From Alphaproteobacteria bacterium (lineage in GTDB: Bacteria > Pseudomonadota > Alphaproteobacteria > Micropepsales > Micropepsaceae): DNA of 64,000 nucleotides. The stretch's first letter is position 1. The number at the start of each line of letters is the position of its first letter. The notes under the pieces were generated by a model, which was given only the letters and a program-made list of their open reading frames with translations, did not search any database and had not been told where the DNA came from. Position numbers and translations under genes: made by a program. The stretch is taken from contig PLJH01000141.1 of NCBI GenBank assembly GCA_003139615.1, forward strand, positions 1 through 64,000, written 5' to 3'. Below, in pieces: positions 51,488 through 61,137 of this stretch.

Positions 51488-53644
51488 TCAGTGAACCTTG
51501 GCCCCGTCCTTTTTCATGTCGTCGATCGCTTTCTTGACGTCGGCCAATCCCGTCGCCAGATCGTCCGTCATGACCTGCGCGTCACCCGGATCGCGGATCA
51601 CCTTCGGCGTCAGAAACACCAGCAACTCCGTACGGTCGGTCGAGTCGCTGGCAGTCTTAGCAAGATAGCCGAGATAGGGGATGTCCTTCAGGAACGGAAT
51701 TCCCCCATCGGATTTCGTCACAGTTTGTTGGATCAGACCGCCCAGCGCGACCGTCTGGCCATCGTGAATGGCCACCGTCGCCTGCAGGCTCCTGTTCTCG
51801 ATCGTCGGCGACGAGATTTGCGAAGTCGTCGTCGGAATCGCATCGCTCACTTCCTGCGAGACATCGAGAAATACCATGCCGCTCTTACCAATTCTTGGCG
51901 TCACGGTCAGAATGACTCCGGTGTTCTGCATTTGGATGGTCGACACAAGAGGTGCGCTCCCGGTTTCCACACCAACTGCTGTCTGGCTGAGGATCGGCAC
52001 CTGGTCCCCCACCTGCAGGCTGGCCGGCTTGTTGTCCAGCGTGAGGATCCTGGGTGACGAAATGACATTGACGTGGGAGACGTTTGCGAGCGCGCTGACC
52101 GCCACCTGAACATTCGGAACGATGTAGCTGTAAGCAAAGCCCGGGAAGCTCGCGCTGACCGTGCCCGTCTGACTGAAGGTGGCGGCAGCTGGGCCGTTCT
52201 GGAAATACCATTCCACACCGTAATTCAGCGTGTCGTTGAGTGTCACTTCCGCGATGGTCATTTCGATAAGCACCTGGTCGGGCGCGACATCCATGGCCTT
52301 AATGATGCGTTCGATCGCGGCGTAATCGGCCTGGTCGGCGCGAATAATCAGCGAATTGTTCGGAATATCGGTCACAATGAGGGGGCCCATGCCGTCGCCG
52401 CCGGCTTTTGCCGGCGCCATGGATGGGGCCACCGCGGGAGAAAGCGGTGTCGGCGCGGGCATCGTCGGTGGCGCTGACATCGACGGCATGCCGCCGGGAA
52501 ATCCGGCCGTTGAAGTCGCTGCTACAACGGGCGCCGCGGCGGGCGTGGAAGCCGCGGCAGCAGGAGTCGCGAGCGCCGCGGCGCCGCCAAAGAGCTGAGA
52601 AAGCGTCTGTGCGATATCGCCTGCCCGCGCATTCTGCAGCCGGTAATAATAGAGACGCCGGCCCGGCTCGACGGGCACCACGTCCAGGCGGTTCACCCAC
52701 ACACTAACCTCGCGCAAATAGGACGCACGCGACGTGACGACGAGCAACGAATTGATACGCGGGACAGGTATCAGCTTAACGACACCGGAAATCGGGCTTC
52801 CGACGCTTTCGAAGACCTTGTCCAGTTCGCTGGCCAGGGTCTCCGCATCGATGTGAACCGGCTGGATGATCGCGAAAGACATGCTTTTCAAATAGTCCAC
52901 GTCGAACAGCGCAATTGTCTCGCGAATAGACGCGCGGTCGGGGTCCGTGCCGGCGAGGAAAATCAGGTTCCGGCCGGCGTCGATGCTCACAATGCTGCCC
53001 GGCGGCACCAACGGCCCCAGTACTTTCTGCATTTCGTCGGCGGCAACGTATTGCAGCGGGATGATCTCGATGCCGTAGCCGGGCTCGTTCTCCCGAACAC
53101 TACGCGCTATGATGCCGGCGCGCTTTTGGGCGTCGGCGTAGGGCACGACGTTGTACAAGCCGTTGTTCAGAACGATCGCCGCGCCACCGATCTTGAGCGC
53201 GGCTTCGAACGCAGGCAGGACATCGCCTTTGGCGATCGGCTCACCCGTTTTGAGCGTGACGTGTCCCGTCACTTGCGGATCGATCGCATAAGGCAGGTGC
53301 AGCATTTCGCCCAAAACAGAGCGAACGACGTCGCGAATGTCGGCGTCGGCAAAATCGAGAGAGATGTCGCCCGCGGCAGTGGTTCGGACCGCCGAATGCT
53401 GCGCATTTACGAATTGACTGGTCCCCTGAAAGACCTGAAGCGGCTTGGACGATGGGGAATCCGTCGCCTGGTCGAGAGGCATCGACGGATTGGGGACGAT
53501 GCCGGTTGGTGGAGACGATGCCGGCGCGCTTCCCGTGCCTTGTTGAGCAACTGCGTTGCACGCCGAAGCAAGCGGCACCACCGCCGCCATTATGGCTGCA
53601 GCGGAGCGCATCGCATTGAAAGGACTGTTCGATCTGACTGTCAC
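51488..53644 (-). CDS. gspD: T2SS secretin GspD
   Basis: The protein has 718 residues. I place the start at the GTG at 53644 because GGGGG lies 5 bases upstream and the signal peptide follows (AAAIMAAVVPLASA, then C in a lipobox-like ACNA). N-domains include PLQYVAADEMQKVLGPLVPP and LLVVTSRASYLREVSVWVN. The secretin core is SPTIENRSLQATVAIHDG then GGLIQQTVTKSDGGIPFLKD. A Pro/Ala/Met-rich linker lies near 380-440. It forms the outer-membrane pore. Confidence 0.92.
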   Translation of the reverse strand: MTVRSNSPFNAMRSAAAIMAAVVPLASACNAVAQQGTGSAPASSPPTGIVPNPSMPLDQATDSPSSKPLQVFQGTSQFVNAQHSAVRTTAAGDISLDFADADIRDVVRSVLGEMLHLPYAIDPQVTGHVTLKTGEPIAKGDVLPAFEAALKIGGAAIVLNNGLYNVVPYADAQKRAGIIARSVRENEPGYGIEIIPLQYVAADEMQKVLGPLVPPGSIVSIDAGRNLIFLAGTDPDRASIRETIALFDVDYLKSMSFAIIQPVHIDAETLASELDKVFESVGSPISGVVKLIPVPRINSLLVVTSRASYLREVSVWVNRLDVVPVEPGRRLYYYRLQNARAGDIAQTLSQLFGGAAALATPAAAASTPAAAPVVAATSTAGFPGGMPSMSAPPTMPAPTPLSPAVAPSMAPAKAGGDGMGPLIVTDIPNNSLIIRADQADYAAIERIIKAMDVAPDQVLIEMTIAEVTLNDTLNYGVEWYFQNGPAAATFSQTGTVSASFPGFAYSYIVPNVQVAVSALANVSHVNVISSPRILTLDNKPASLQVGDQVPILSQTAVGVETGSAPLVSTIQMQNTGVILTVTPRIGKSGMVFLDVSQEVSDAIPTTTSQISSPTIENRSLQATVAIHDGQTVALGGLIQQTVTKSDGGIPFLKDIPYLGYLAKTASDSTDRTELLVFLTPKVIRDPGDAQVMTDDLATGLADVKKAIDDMKKDGAKVH

Positions 53645-53687
53645 ATTTCCCCCAATTCGGCCGCGCGGCTCGCGCAGCCCATTGTTC

Positions 53688-54221
53688 TCATTCCGTTGAC
53701 GAATGAACCGCGGCAATGACGGCGCTTGTGCTTCCCGAGGGCGCGCGTTGCGCCGCATGCGGGATCGTTAGCTGTGTCGTCCCGCCCGGGCCGCTCAGTT
53801 GCACCCCGGACGCGTCGATGGCGTTCACGGTCCAGCCGTCCAGCATATCGCCGACATGCAAATGCGCCACCTGGCCATCTGCACGCCTTGCGACAAGCGC
53901 CATACGCAAATCCGACGACAGAATGATCCCCACAAGCTGGTAGTGTTCTGCCGACGGCGGCGGCGGCGGTTTGGGCGGGGCAGGCGGTGGGGGCGGCGGA
54001 TCGCGGCGCCGCCCATCGTTGAACAAAGGCCGCCAGACGATGGCCGCATAATTGCTCAAAGGCGGAACAACGACTCTCGAAGGTGCTGCAATCGCCGCAT
54101 CCGGCGGCGGCGAGTCATAGAAGACGAGTGACGGCAGGAACACGGCAACAAGCGCGAGGAGCCCGCTGGCCGCAAATGCAGCCGGTGCAAGCTCCAGGCC
54201 GCGTGCCACATGCGCGTTCAT
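53688..54221 (-). CDS. T2SS inner-membrane GspC/N-like protein
   Basis: The protein has 177 residues: one transmembrane helix (FAASGLLALVAVFLPSLVFY), a proline-rich linker (RRRDPPPPPPAPPKPPPPP) and a C-terminal HR domain (LVGIILSSDLRMALVARRAD). GspC links inner-membrane parts to the secretin. The position next to gspD fits. The stop of gspM overlaps the start. Confidence 0.8.
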   Translation of the reverse strand: MNAHVARGLELAPAAFAASGLLALVAVFLPSLVFYDSPPPDAAIAAPSRVVVPPLSNYAAIVWRPLFNDGRRRDPPPPPPAPPKPPPPPSAEHYQLVGIILSSDLRMALVARRADGQVAHLHVGDMLDGWTVNAIDASGVQLSGPGGTTQLTIPHAAQRAPSGSTSAVIAAVHSSTE

Positions 54222-54790
54222 GTCGAGGCCCGCATGTAGCCGGCGACCACCATGTCGACATTCAACTGATGCGGACCTACCAGCGGCGCGTCCTGGCCCG
54301 GATCTTCGATGGCCAGATGCTCGACAAACAGATCCGGCTTGGCGAGAGCCAGTTGATGGAGGATACGCGTCAGCGTCGCGATATCGCAGGTAAACATGAC
54401 GTGCTCGGAAACGCCCGTAAAAGCAGTGGACGGCTGCGATTCCGCGCTCACGCTTTCCTGCCTGGGCGACGTGCCGGCGGATTTCGCGGCTTGCGCGATC
54501 GCGGACTGGATTTTGGCTGCAATCGCCGAAATCTGCCCGGTTCGAAACAACGCATCTTCGGCGCCGGATGCTTTGATCGCCGCGATCTCCTGGACGTAAC
54601 GCGATTGATTGGCGACCAATTGCTCGTAGGTCGCGCGCTCGCGCCGCAAGACCGCCATGCGTGCGTGATGGGCAGCGAGATCGAGTATGGCGCCTGCAAC
54701 AATTGCGATGAGCGCAATGACGGGAAGCGCCGCCAGTGCCAGTGCAAAGAGACGTTTTTGAAGCGCGGTCGGGTTAAACTCGAAGCTCAT
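54218..54790 (-). CDS. gspM: T2SS protein GspM
   Basis: The protein has 190 residues: one transmembrane helix (LALAALPVIALIAIVAGAIL), an Arg-rich coiled coil (VLRRERATYEQLVANQSRYV) and a C-terminal ferredoxin-like domain (MFTCDIATLTRILHQLALAK). GspM partners GspL. It overlaps gspC and follows gspL by 2 bases. Confidence 0.8.
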   Translation of the reverse strand: MSFEFNPTALQKRLFALALAALPVIALIAIVAGAILDLAAHHARMAVLRRERATYEQLVANQSRYVQEIAAIKASGAEDALFRTGQISAIAAKIQSAIAQAAKSAGTSPRQESVSAESQPSTAFTGVSEHVMFTCDIATLTRILHQLALAKPDLFVEHLAIEDPGQDAPLVGPHQLNVDMVVAGYMRAST

Positions 54791-54792
54791 CG

Positions 54793-55878
54793 TTACAGCA
54801 GCATCCCCTCACTCCCGCCCGGGCGCAGCGTCAATTCGAGCGTGAAGCGTTTTCCGCCACCCGATATCGGCACGATGGGGCCATCCCAGCGCAGGTCCGA
54901 AAACCTGTTCGACTTCGTCAAGACGCGCAGCAGCAGGTTTGCGTCTCCCGTGATCCCGGCTGCCCGCACACGATCTCCGTCGATCGCGAGGCTTGTGAGA
55001 CGCGTGTTGTTCGGGATTCCTAATGTCAGGGCCTTCAGCGCATCGAGCGGCAAAGGCTGCTTTTCTTTCTGGGCCAGGAACGAGGCAGCACCCGCCAAGC
55101 CGTCAAGCGTGTCTTTCGCCTGTGCGGCATCGCCCGAAACGATCTGGAGGGCATTGACCTGTGCTCTCGTGTCGTCGAATTCGCTATCCCGCAGCGACGG
55201 TGCGAGCAAATAGGCTGCGGCCCAGCAAACTGCGCCGGCGCCCACAAGAGCCCAAACTTGCGTGTTCCGATTCCATCGCCAGTCGAGAGAGACCCCACCG
55301 AACCGGTGATCGCCGCCCTCTGCGCGAAATTCCGACACGCGAAGCCCGAGGCTTTTGAGCCAGTCGCCATAGCGCAAAAGAGTTGCGAGCGGCACGATCG
55401 CGATTTCGACGCCGACCTCGCCGTCCTTCGCTTCGCCCGGAGACACCGCGCAATCGAACGCAACATCCTCACCGCGGAACGGCGAAATGCGCTCCAGCTG
55501 CAGTTCGACCGCAGAGCGGAGCCGCGCCGTTGCTGCGACCGGCAATCTGATGCTCCGGCGCAAGACATCGCGACCGGGCAACTCAAATGTCAGCGCGCGG
55601 GCCAACCGCTCCCCGGCCTGCTCCGCCAGCGATGTGGCGATCGCGGCGTCGGGAAGCGACGCGTCGACGGAGACGCTTGCGATGTCCGAGCCGGGCCAGG
55701 ATATGATCCATTGGGACTGGGCTAAGCGCATATGCGGCCGGGCGATCCAAGAGCCGATTTCCGAGCGCCAGTCCACGGGCAACATCGATAGAATTTCCGA
55801 AACCCACCAGCGGCCGAACGCGCCGGCACCCCGCCGGAAATCCTCCCAGGTCACATTGGCGCGAAAATCGACCCTCAC
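54793..55878 (-). CDS. gspL: T2SS protein GspL (PilN-domain)
   Basis: The protein has 361 residues. I choose the GTG at 55878, which overlaps the gspJ stop (GTGA) and starts VRVDFRANVTWEDFRRG. An actin-like cytoplasmic part (RSIRLPVAATARLRSAVELQ) and a transmembrane helix (VWALVGAGAVCWAAAYLLAP) are followed by a PilN-like domain. A longer ATG version at 55968 would overlap gspJ by 94 bases. Confidence 0.82.
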   Translation of the reverse strand: MRVDFRANVTWEDFRRGAGAFGRWWVSEILSMLPVDWRSEIGSWIARPHMRLAQSQWIISWPGSDIASVSVDASLPDAAIATSLAEQAGERLARALTFELPGRDVLRRSIRLPVAATARLRSAVELQLERISPFRGEDVAFDCAVSPGEAKDGEVGVEIAIVPLATLLRYGDWLKSLGLRVSEFRAEGGDHRFGGVSLDWRWNRNTQVWALVGAGAVCWAAAYLLAPSLRDSEFDDTRAQVNALQIVSGDAAQAKDTLDGLAGAASFLAQKEKQPLPLDALKALTLGIPNNTRLTSLAIDGDRVRAAGITGDANLLLRVLTKSNRFSDLRWDGPIVPISGGGKRFTLELTLRPGGSEGMLL

Positions 55879-56507
55879 GATTGCGTTCTCCGGCAATCGA
55901 GCGAGACCGGATCGAAGGCGCAATCCGGGCGCTGCCCAATCGCGAATCTCGCCACGAAGTCCGGCCATGCCTGCCGCGAAGCATCATCGTCGCCCTGGAT
56001 GCGGATGGCGTCCGGCAGACGATTGCGGTCGTGCCACCTGTCGAGCCATGCCGGCACCGAGTCCGACGCATCGAGATAGGCAATCCGCAGTGTCGAAGCC
56101 CCTGTCGGCAGCGTGATTTCGCGATCGTCCGACGCTTTCGCCGCCTTGAACGCGATATGGAGCGCGCGGCCGGACTCGCTTTCGACGGTCGAGATTTCCA
56201 CACGGACGAGACCCGCGGTGCGCAGCGCCTGCGGCGCGGGCGCTTCAAACCTCACCTGGGATGGGTCGCCCTCGAAATCGACGTCTTCGCCTTTGGTGAC
56301 CGGAACGGCCGAGGTCAAAAGGCTGCGCAGCACTGTCTGTGCATTGTCCGCCCGATCCGCCATTTGAACACCGTCTTCTGTGCCTTCCCAGACCCTCGTC
56401 CCGAAATGCAGACCGCTGCCGATGGCAAGCGTGATAAAGGACAGCAGAGTGAGCGTGACGAGAAGCTCGATGAGCGTGTAACCGTCTTCGCGCGAAGTGC
56501 TCGTCAT
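55875..56507 (-). CDS. gspJ: T2SS minor pseudopilin GspJ
   Basis: The protein has 210 residues. The prepilin signature is SREDGYTLIELLVTLTLLSF with Glu5. The body (GLHFGTRVWEGTEDGVQMAD, then SLLTSAVPVTKGED) matches GspJ. The ATG overlaps the gspI stop (56504). Confidence 0.85.
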   Translation of the reverse strand: MTSTSREDGYTLIELLVTLTLLSFITLAIGSGLHFGTRVWEGTEDGVQMADRADNAQTVLRSLLTSAVPVTKGEDVDFEGDPSQVRFEAPAPQALRTAGLVRVEISTVESESGRALHIAFKAAKASDDREITLPTGASTLRIAYLDASDSVPAWLDRWHDRNRLPDAIRIQGDDDASRQAWPDFVARFAIGQRPDCAFDPVSLDCRRTQS

Positions 56508-56893
56508 TGTTTTTCGATCCCGATATGCCGCGCGGACACGACATATTCGCTGGTGCCCACAAGCGCGGGCCAGTTCAGCACAAGCCGCACGGTCTGCAGA
56601 TGGAGATCATGCGCGTCCCTGCCGGGGTTCGATATCTCGTGCGCCTCAAGCCGCCAGCGCACATCCGTTCCCCGGAATTCCCCGATCTGGAACGCCGGCA
56701 ACGGGCTCCTCAGTGTCGCGAATTCATCGAGCTTCGACTGGGCCAGCAGCGCAACGCGATCGACGTCGGCGCCGGCAGTGAGCATCCGCAACGCATTGCC
56801 GCCCGCGCCGTACAGCGCGACCAGCACGACCGCCAGAATCGCAAACGCACACAGCGCTTCGATGATCGTGTATCCGTCCTCGCCTGCCCTCAT
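56504..56893 (-). CDS. gspI: T2SS minor pseudopilin GspI
   Basis: The protein has 129 residues from the ATG at 56893, chosen because the prepilin motif follows at once (MRAGEDGYTIIEALCAFAIL) and it overlaps the gspH stop (56890). LAQSKLDEFATLRSPLPAF matches the family. Confidence 0.85.
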   Translation of the reverse strand: MRAGEDGYTIIEALCAFAILAVVLVALYGAGGNALRMLTAGADVDRVALLAQSKLDEFATLRSPLPAFQIGEFRGTDVRWRLEAHEISNPGRDAHDLHLQTVRLVLNWPALVGTSEYVVSARHIGIEKQ

Positions 56894-57309
56894 TGGCCGT
56901 CCACCAATTTGACCTCGCCGGAGAGCCACGCGACTTCGACCCTTAAAGAACTGCCGCCCTGAGACAGCGTGAGATCGCCGCCGGTCGTCGTTCCGTCCGG
57001 GAAGAAATCGATATGATCGGCACCGTCGGACAATTTCGCTTCACCGCCATCCGGCAGTTCTAAGCCACCTCCCGACGACACTTTCAGTTTGCCGTCGGCC
57101 GCCGATAACGAAATCGTCTGCTGTTGCGCGACCGCCGCCGCTTCCAGTCTTCGCATCGCCACGACGAGCGCGCGCGCATCCGTCTGCAGCATGACGCCTT
57201 CGACGGCGCGGCCGGCGACCGGCACCGCGAACGCTGCAATCAAACCGAGGATACCGAGCACGACCAGCAACTCGATCAATGTGTATCCGTGTTCGTGTCT
57301 CGCAAACAT
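56890..57309 (-). CDS. gspH: T2SS minor pseudopilin GspH
   Basis: The protein has 139 residues. The prepilin signature is RHEHGYTLIELLVVLGILGL. TDARALVVAMRRLEAAAVAQ follows the helix and the body is beta-rich. It follows gspF by 8 bases. Confidence 0.85.
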   Translation of the reverse strand: MFARHEHGYTLIELLVVLGILGLIAAFAVPVAGRAVEGVMLQTDARALVVAMRRLEAAAVAQQQTISLSAADGKLKVSSGGGLELPDGGEAKLSDGADHIDFFPDGTTTGGDLTLSQGGSSLRVEVAWLSGEVKLVDGQ

Positions 57310-57317
57310 CCGGGCCT

Positions 57318-58529
57318 CTAATAGGCGAGATCGTTGACGGCGAGCAGACCGCTCACGACACCGGCCATGACGCCGGCCACAAGCAGACCCATCGCGAGCG
57401 TCGCCACCGGCAGGATGAGCGCGGTCAAACGGTCGAGGCGAATCTCGACATCGCGTTCCAGCACTTCCGCGCCTTCACGCATCATCACCGCAAGCTGCCC
57501 GGTTTCTTCGCCGACGGCGGCAAACTCCACAACGATGTCTGGCAGCGCCTGCGACGCGGCAAACGCCGCCTTCAAACGTGCGCCTCCTTCGACCGCTTCC
57601 TGAACCTTTCCGATACGCTCGCGGAACCAACCGTTGCCGGCTGCCGACCGCGCTGCCGTCAATGCGCGGTCGAGCGACAGGCCTCCGCCCAGCAACGTCT
57701 CCAGATTGCGGCAGTAACGCGCCGCCTCGTATTCGAAAGGCACGCGCAAGAATAGCCATGACGAAAAGACAAAACGATCAAGCGCAAGTCTGACGGCCGG
57801 GCGGCGCAGAGCATAAATGGCGGCACCGACCGCTAGCGCCGATGCGCCCAGCAGCAGCCAGCCATAGGATTGCAGGAAATTCGAGATCGACAGAAGAACG
57901 CGCGTCGGGAACGGCAGGACAACTCGTGCATGGGAGAATAGCGGCACGAGCCGCGGCAGCACGGTCGTGAAGATGATCCACAGGACGCCGATCATCGTCA
58001 CGACCAGGAAGGCCGGATAGGTCAGTGCGGAGATCACGCGCTCCCGAAGCGTTTTGGCGCGTTCCAGATTGGCGGCAAGCCGTGCGATCACTGCCGCCAA
58101 ATGGCCGCTCGCCTCGCCGGCCGCAACAAGATGTTCGATGTGCTGGTCGTCCGCAGGAATGATGAGGCGCAAGGCGCGCGACAACGGTTCACCTGCCCGC
58201 ACGCGCTCCAGCATCTGGCCGACGCGAAGTGCCGTACGTCTGTTCGAGGTCAGGTTCTGCATGGCGCCGAGCGCACGCTCGACGGGAAGTCCAGCCTTCA
58301 GCAGACTCGAAAGCTCTCGAATGACGGGCAAGAGATCGCCACTTCCCGGCTGCAGAGATTTGAAAAACTCGACGGGCGACCGCCGCCCTTCGCCGGTTTC
58401 CCGCAAGAACAAGGGCGTCTGGCCGGCTGCCAGCAATTGCTCGATCGCAATCGGACGCGCCTGCGCCTCGATCTGACCGCGCACGACCGCGCCCGCGCTA
58501 TCGACAGCCTCAAAGGCAAATCGAGCCAA
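57318..58529 (-). CDS. gspF: T2SS platform protein GspF
   Basis: The protein has 403 residues. Two T2SSF domains: ELSSLLKAGLPVERALGAMQ, then a mid transmembrane (VVTMIGVLWIIFTTVLP) and RYCRNLETLLGGGLSLDRAL, followed by a C-terminal helix. It is the first gene of the minus operon. Confidence 0.9.
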   Translation of the reverse strand: MARFAFEAVDSAGAVVRGQIEAQARPIAIEQLLAAGQTPLFLRETGEGRRSPVEFFKSLQPGSGDLLPVIRELSSLLKAGLPVERALGAMQNLTSNRRTALRVGQMLERVRAGEPLSRALRLIIPADDQHIEHLVAAGEASGHLAAVIARLAANLERAKTLRERVISALTYPAFLVVTMIGVLWIIFTTVLPRLVPLFSHARVVLPFPTRVLLSISNFLQSYGWLLLGASALAVGAAIYALRRPAVRLALDRFVFSSWLFLRVPFEYEAARYCRNLETLLGGGLSLDRALTAARSAAGNGWFRERIGKVQEAVEGGARLKAAFAASQALPDIVVEFAAVGEETGQLAVMMREGAEVLERDVEIRLDRLTALILPVATLAMGLLVAGVMAGVVSGLLAVNDLAY

Positions 58530-58555
58530 GTCCCCAGCCTTTCCCCAATATTGGA

Positions 58556-58570
58556 ATGAGCCTAGCTCAT
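58556..58570. promoter_or_regulatory. Palindrome upstream of gspF
   Basis: ATGAGC and GCTCAT around CTA, 26 bases before the gspF start. Candidate operator for the T2SS minus operon. Confidence 0.45.
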
Positions 58571-58675
58571 ACCACCAAGGCCGTTAAGAGCATTTGTGTC
58601 GATTTTCCAAGGATTTATGTCGAGCAACCATGTACCTATGTTAGGCGATGCATAGCGGTACATGTAGTTCGAAAA

Positions 58676-59752
58676 TCACGGATCTGGCGCGGCCGAGTGA
58701 TCGAAATGCAGCGGATTGATATCGCGCCATTGGGCATAAAGACCGGCAGGCAGCCTGTAGGGCGCGCAGCTGTAGATAGCGTTTCGTAACGCGTCGGCGA
58801 CCGCACGGATTGCAGGGTCGTGAGGGGCTGCCGCGGCGGAATCCCCAACCATCCGAGGTGGCTTCGCAATCGAGCCGTCCGGGTTCAAAGAAATCTCCAC
58901 ATCGATGACGAACTGGGTCGGGCGTGCCGCAGTCACAGGCGGACTCCAGCAAGCTTCGATCTGACTGCGGAGCAGCGAGACCAGATTGGCGGTTGAAGCC
59001 GTGCCGGGACCGGCACCCGGGAGCAACCGGTCGGCGGGTTTCGAATTGAGCGAGGCGCTGGGAACTGGTGTCGTAACATCGGGCGGTTTTTGCACCGATT
59101 GGGCGGAGATCTCCGTCTGATTGGGGTCCTGCTTCGGCGCGAGCTGACCTGCGTTAATCGGCAAGGGATTCTGAGCCGTCGATGAATCCGGCAATTTCGC
59201 AGGCGGCGGTTCCGAATCGGCTTCAACCAGCGGGAGCGAAGGTATGCTCATATCCAAGTCCAGAGGCACGGGCGGTGCGATAATAGCCAGAGGCTGGATA
59301 CGAAATGCCGGTTTACTCGTCGGGGCAACATTTGTTTCGTCGGACACGGTAACGAGATTGACCGGCACATAGGCCGCAGGATGCTCATCGATCTTCTGTC
59401 GCGAATACCAGGTTAGGATCATAAGTAGGGCGATGATCGAATGCAGGGTGATTGATCCAACCCAACCCAGTGGGGCAAGCGTGCCGTCTCTCAGTGCAGT
59501 CTTCTCGATCCATTCGCCTGCAGCCCGGCGCCCTCCATCGATAGTCTGAAACGCCAGAATCAGCCTTTGCCCGGCGGAAGTCTTGCGAAAAGCAGCCGAA
59601 AAACGGGTTGCTGCTCGCAACGCGATCGACGCCCATGGCTTCACGGTTCGGCTCGTCATACCGCGCGCAAACCGATAGCGCGCTGTCAGCCGCCAGGGCA
59701 AGCGGCGTTGGCGCACAATCTTCACGTACAGGCAGGACTCGCGTTCAGGCAT
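58676..59752 (-). CDS. TonB/TolA-like C-terminal domain protein
   Basis: The protein has 358 residues (a start at 59662 is also plausible). A single transmembrane helix (LGWVGSITLHSIIALLMIL) and a proline/serine-rich periplasmic stretch are followed by a TonB/TolA-type C-terminal domain (LLRSQIEACWSPPVTAARPT, then VIDVEISLNPDGSI). It may carry energy or bridge to the outer membrane. It is upstream of gspF on the same strand. Confidence 0.65.
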   Translation of the reverse strand: MPERESCLYVKIVRQRRLPWRLTARYRFARGMTSRTVKPWASIALRAATRFSAAFRKTSAGQRLILAFQTIDGGRRAAGEWIEKTALRDGTLAPLGWVGSITLHSIIALLMILTWYSRQKIDEHPAAYVPVNLVTVSDETNVAPTSKPAFRIQPLAIIAPPVPLDLDMSIPSLPLVEADSEPPPAKLPDSSTAQNPLPINAGQLAPKQDPNQTEISAQSVQKPPDVTTPVPSASLNSKPADRLLPGAGPGTASTANLVSLLRSQIEACWSPPVTAARPTQFVIDVEISLNPDGSIAKPPRMVGDSAAAAPHDPAIRAVADALRNAIYSCAPYRLPAGLYAQWRDINPLHFDHSAAPDP

Positions 59753-59865
59753 TCAACCGAACATTCACTGCAGACCCCCTGGAAGCCACTCGCGAAAAGG
59801 AGTGTGCCAGATTTTGGTGCAACAGGAATCGAAATAATTGTGCTCTACATTCCCTCCCGGTTTGC

Positions 59866-60996
59866 CTAGTCGGAGGTTCCATCCGCGCGCACTGGTCCGC
59901 GAACGATTCGGTCAACCTCCTGCTCCCACAACTCCATTGCTGCGCGCATTTCTCTATCGTAACTATGACGCTGGTATACGCCGACAATCCCGGCGAACGA
60001 GCCGGAAACGTGATTGAGAAGTTTCTCCACGACCGGCAGCGAAACTCCCAGTGACGCAAGGCCCGTTGCGAACGTGCGCCGGAGGTCGTGAAGTGTCCAT
60101 TCGCCGACGCCGCTGGCTTTGTCGAGGCTCGCTTTGCCCTTCGAGAAGCCGTTAAATGGCGCTGTGGGCTTGCCGCGCGCGGGAAAGAGGAACACCCGGC
60201 CTAGACTTCGACGAAGTATTGACCGCGCCGTTTGCCCGACCGGGAACGCGTGCATACGACCGTTCTTCGTGGCCTCGGCCGGGAGCGTTACGGTATCCTC
60301 GCCGATCATGTCGGGCGTAAGCTTGGAAATTTCCCCGACACGCTGGCCCGTGAGGATCAAGAGTTTGACGATTGACCCGTAGTTCCCGTCGCCTGCCGCG
60401 TTCCAGACCCTGCGAAGTTCGTCGTTGGTCAGGACGCGCTCGCGAGGCCGGTAGCGATGTCCCGATTGCATCCGTTCCATGGGGTTAGCATTGAGATAAT
60501 GCTTTCGGTGTGCCCACCGAAGGAATGTGCGGACAACAACGAAAGCGTGATGCTGTTCGACCGGCGTTCCGGCAAGCCGGCTAACGCGGGTCTGGAGGTC
60601 GTCGGGAGCGACTTCAGAGACGGCCAGTTCGCCGAACCGAAAGTATTTTTCAAGAAAACGCTTGTAGTCAGCATGAGTTCGGGGCTTCAGGCGCCTGCGT
60701 ACTTCCTCGAGATAGATCGTCACTGCCATATTCCAGGCCACAGGGCGCGGCACAGTCTTGCCGAGCGTGTACTCAGCCAGTCGCCGCTTTGCCTCCGCAC
60801 GCGCGTCCTGGAGCGTCAGTACACCGACGCGCCCGATGGTCTCGCGTTTCCTCAGTTTGCCGTGCGTAAGGACAAAGCTTTTTGTGCCGCCCTCGCTAAT
60901 CCGAACGCCGAAACCCGTGAGGACCGAATCGGGATATACAATCGCGCCTTTCTCCGGCGCTTCGAGCGTCTTAATCGACAGGTCTGTCAGTCGCAT
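59866..60996 (-). CDS. Tyrosine-type site-specific integrase
   Basis: The protein has 376 residues from the ATG at 60996. The N-terminal DUF4102-like part (LTDLSIKTLEAPEKGAIVYP, then GVRISEGGTKSFVL) and a SAM-like core-binding domain are followed by catalytic residues: Arg in LTGQRVGEISKL, HDLRRTFATG, LLNHVSGSF and the nucleophile in VGVYQRHSY. It lies 141 bases from the tRNA fragment and is transcribed away from it, the usual layout for tRNA-targeting islands. Confidence 0.9.
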   Translation of the reverse strand: MRLTDLSIKTLEAPEKGAIVYPDSVLTGFGVRISEGGTKSFVLTHGKLRKRETIGRVGVLTLQDARAEAKRRLAEYTLGKTVPRPVAWNMAVTIYLEEVRRRLKPRTHADYKRFLEKYFRFGELAVSEVAPDDLQTRVSRLAGTPVEQHHAFVVVRTFLRWAHRKHYLNANPMERMQSGHRYRPRERVLTNDELRRVWNAAGDGNYGSIVKLLILTGQRVGEISKLTPDMIGEDTVTLPAEATKNGRMHAFPVGQTARSILRRSLGRVFLFPARGKPTAPFNGFSKGKASLDKASGVGEWTLHDLRRTFATGLASLGVSLPVVEKLLNHVSGSFAGIVGVYQRHSYDREMRAAMELWEQEVDRIVRGPVRADGTSD

Positions 60997-61044
60997 TTGT
61001 CTCTCCATTGTCTCGCGCAACATGCGCGAACGCTTGGTTGGCGA

Positions 61045-61060
61045 TGTGCATCGATGCACA
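61045..61060. promoter_or_regulatory. Perfect palindrome upstream of the integrase
   Basis: TGTGCATCGATGCACA, 49 bases before the start. Candidate operator or binding site of a recombination directionality factor. Confidence 0.5.
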
Positions 61061-61109
61061 CCGTGCCGATGGAAAAGGCAATGCGATCAATGACTTAGGT
61101 TTAGGTATG

Positions 61110-61124
61110 TTGCACTATGTGCAA
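61110..61124. promoter_or_regulatory. Second palindrome next to the attachment site
   Basis: TTGCAC and GTGCAA around TAT. It shares GTGCA with the 61045 palindrome. Confidence 0.45.
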
Positions 61125-61137
61125 ACATCAAATTAAA

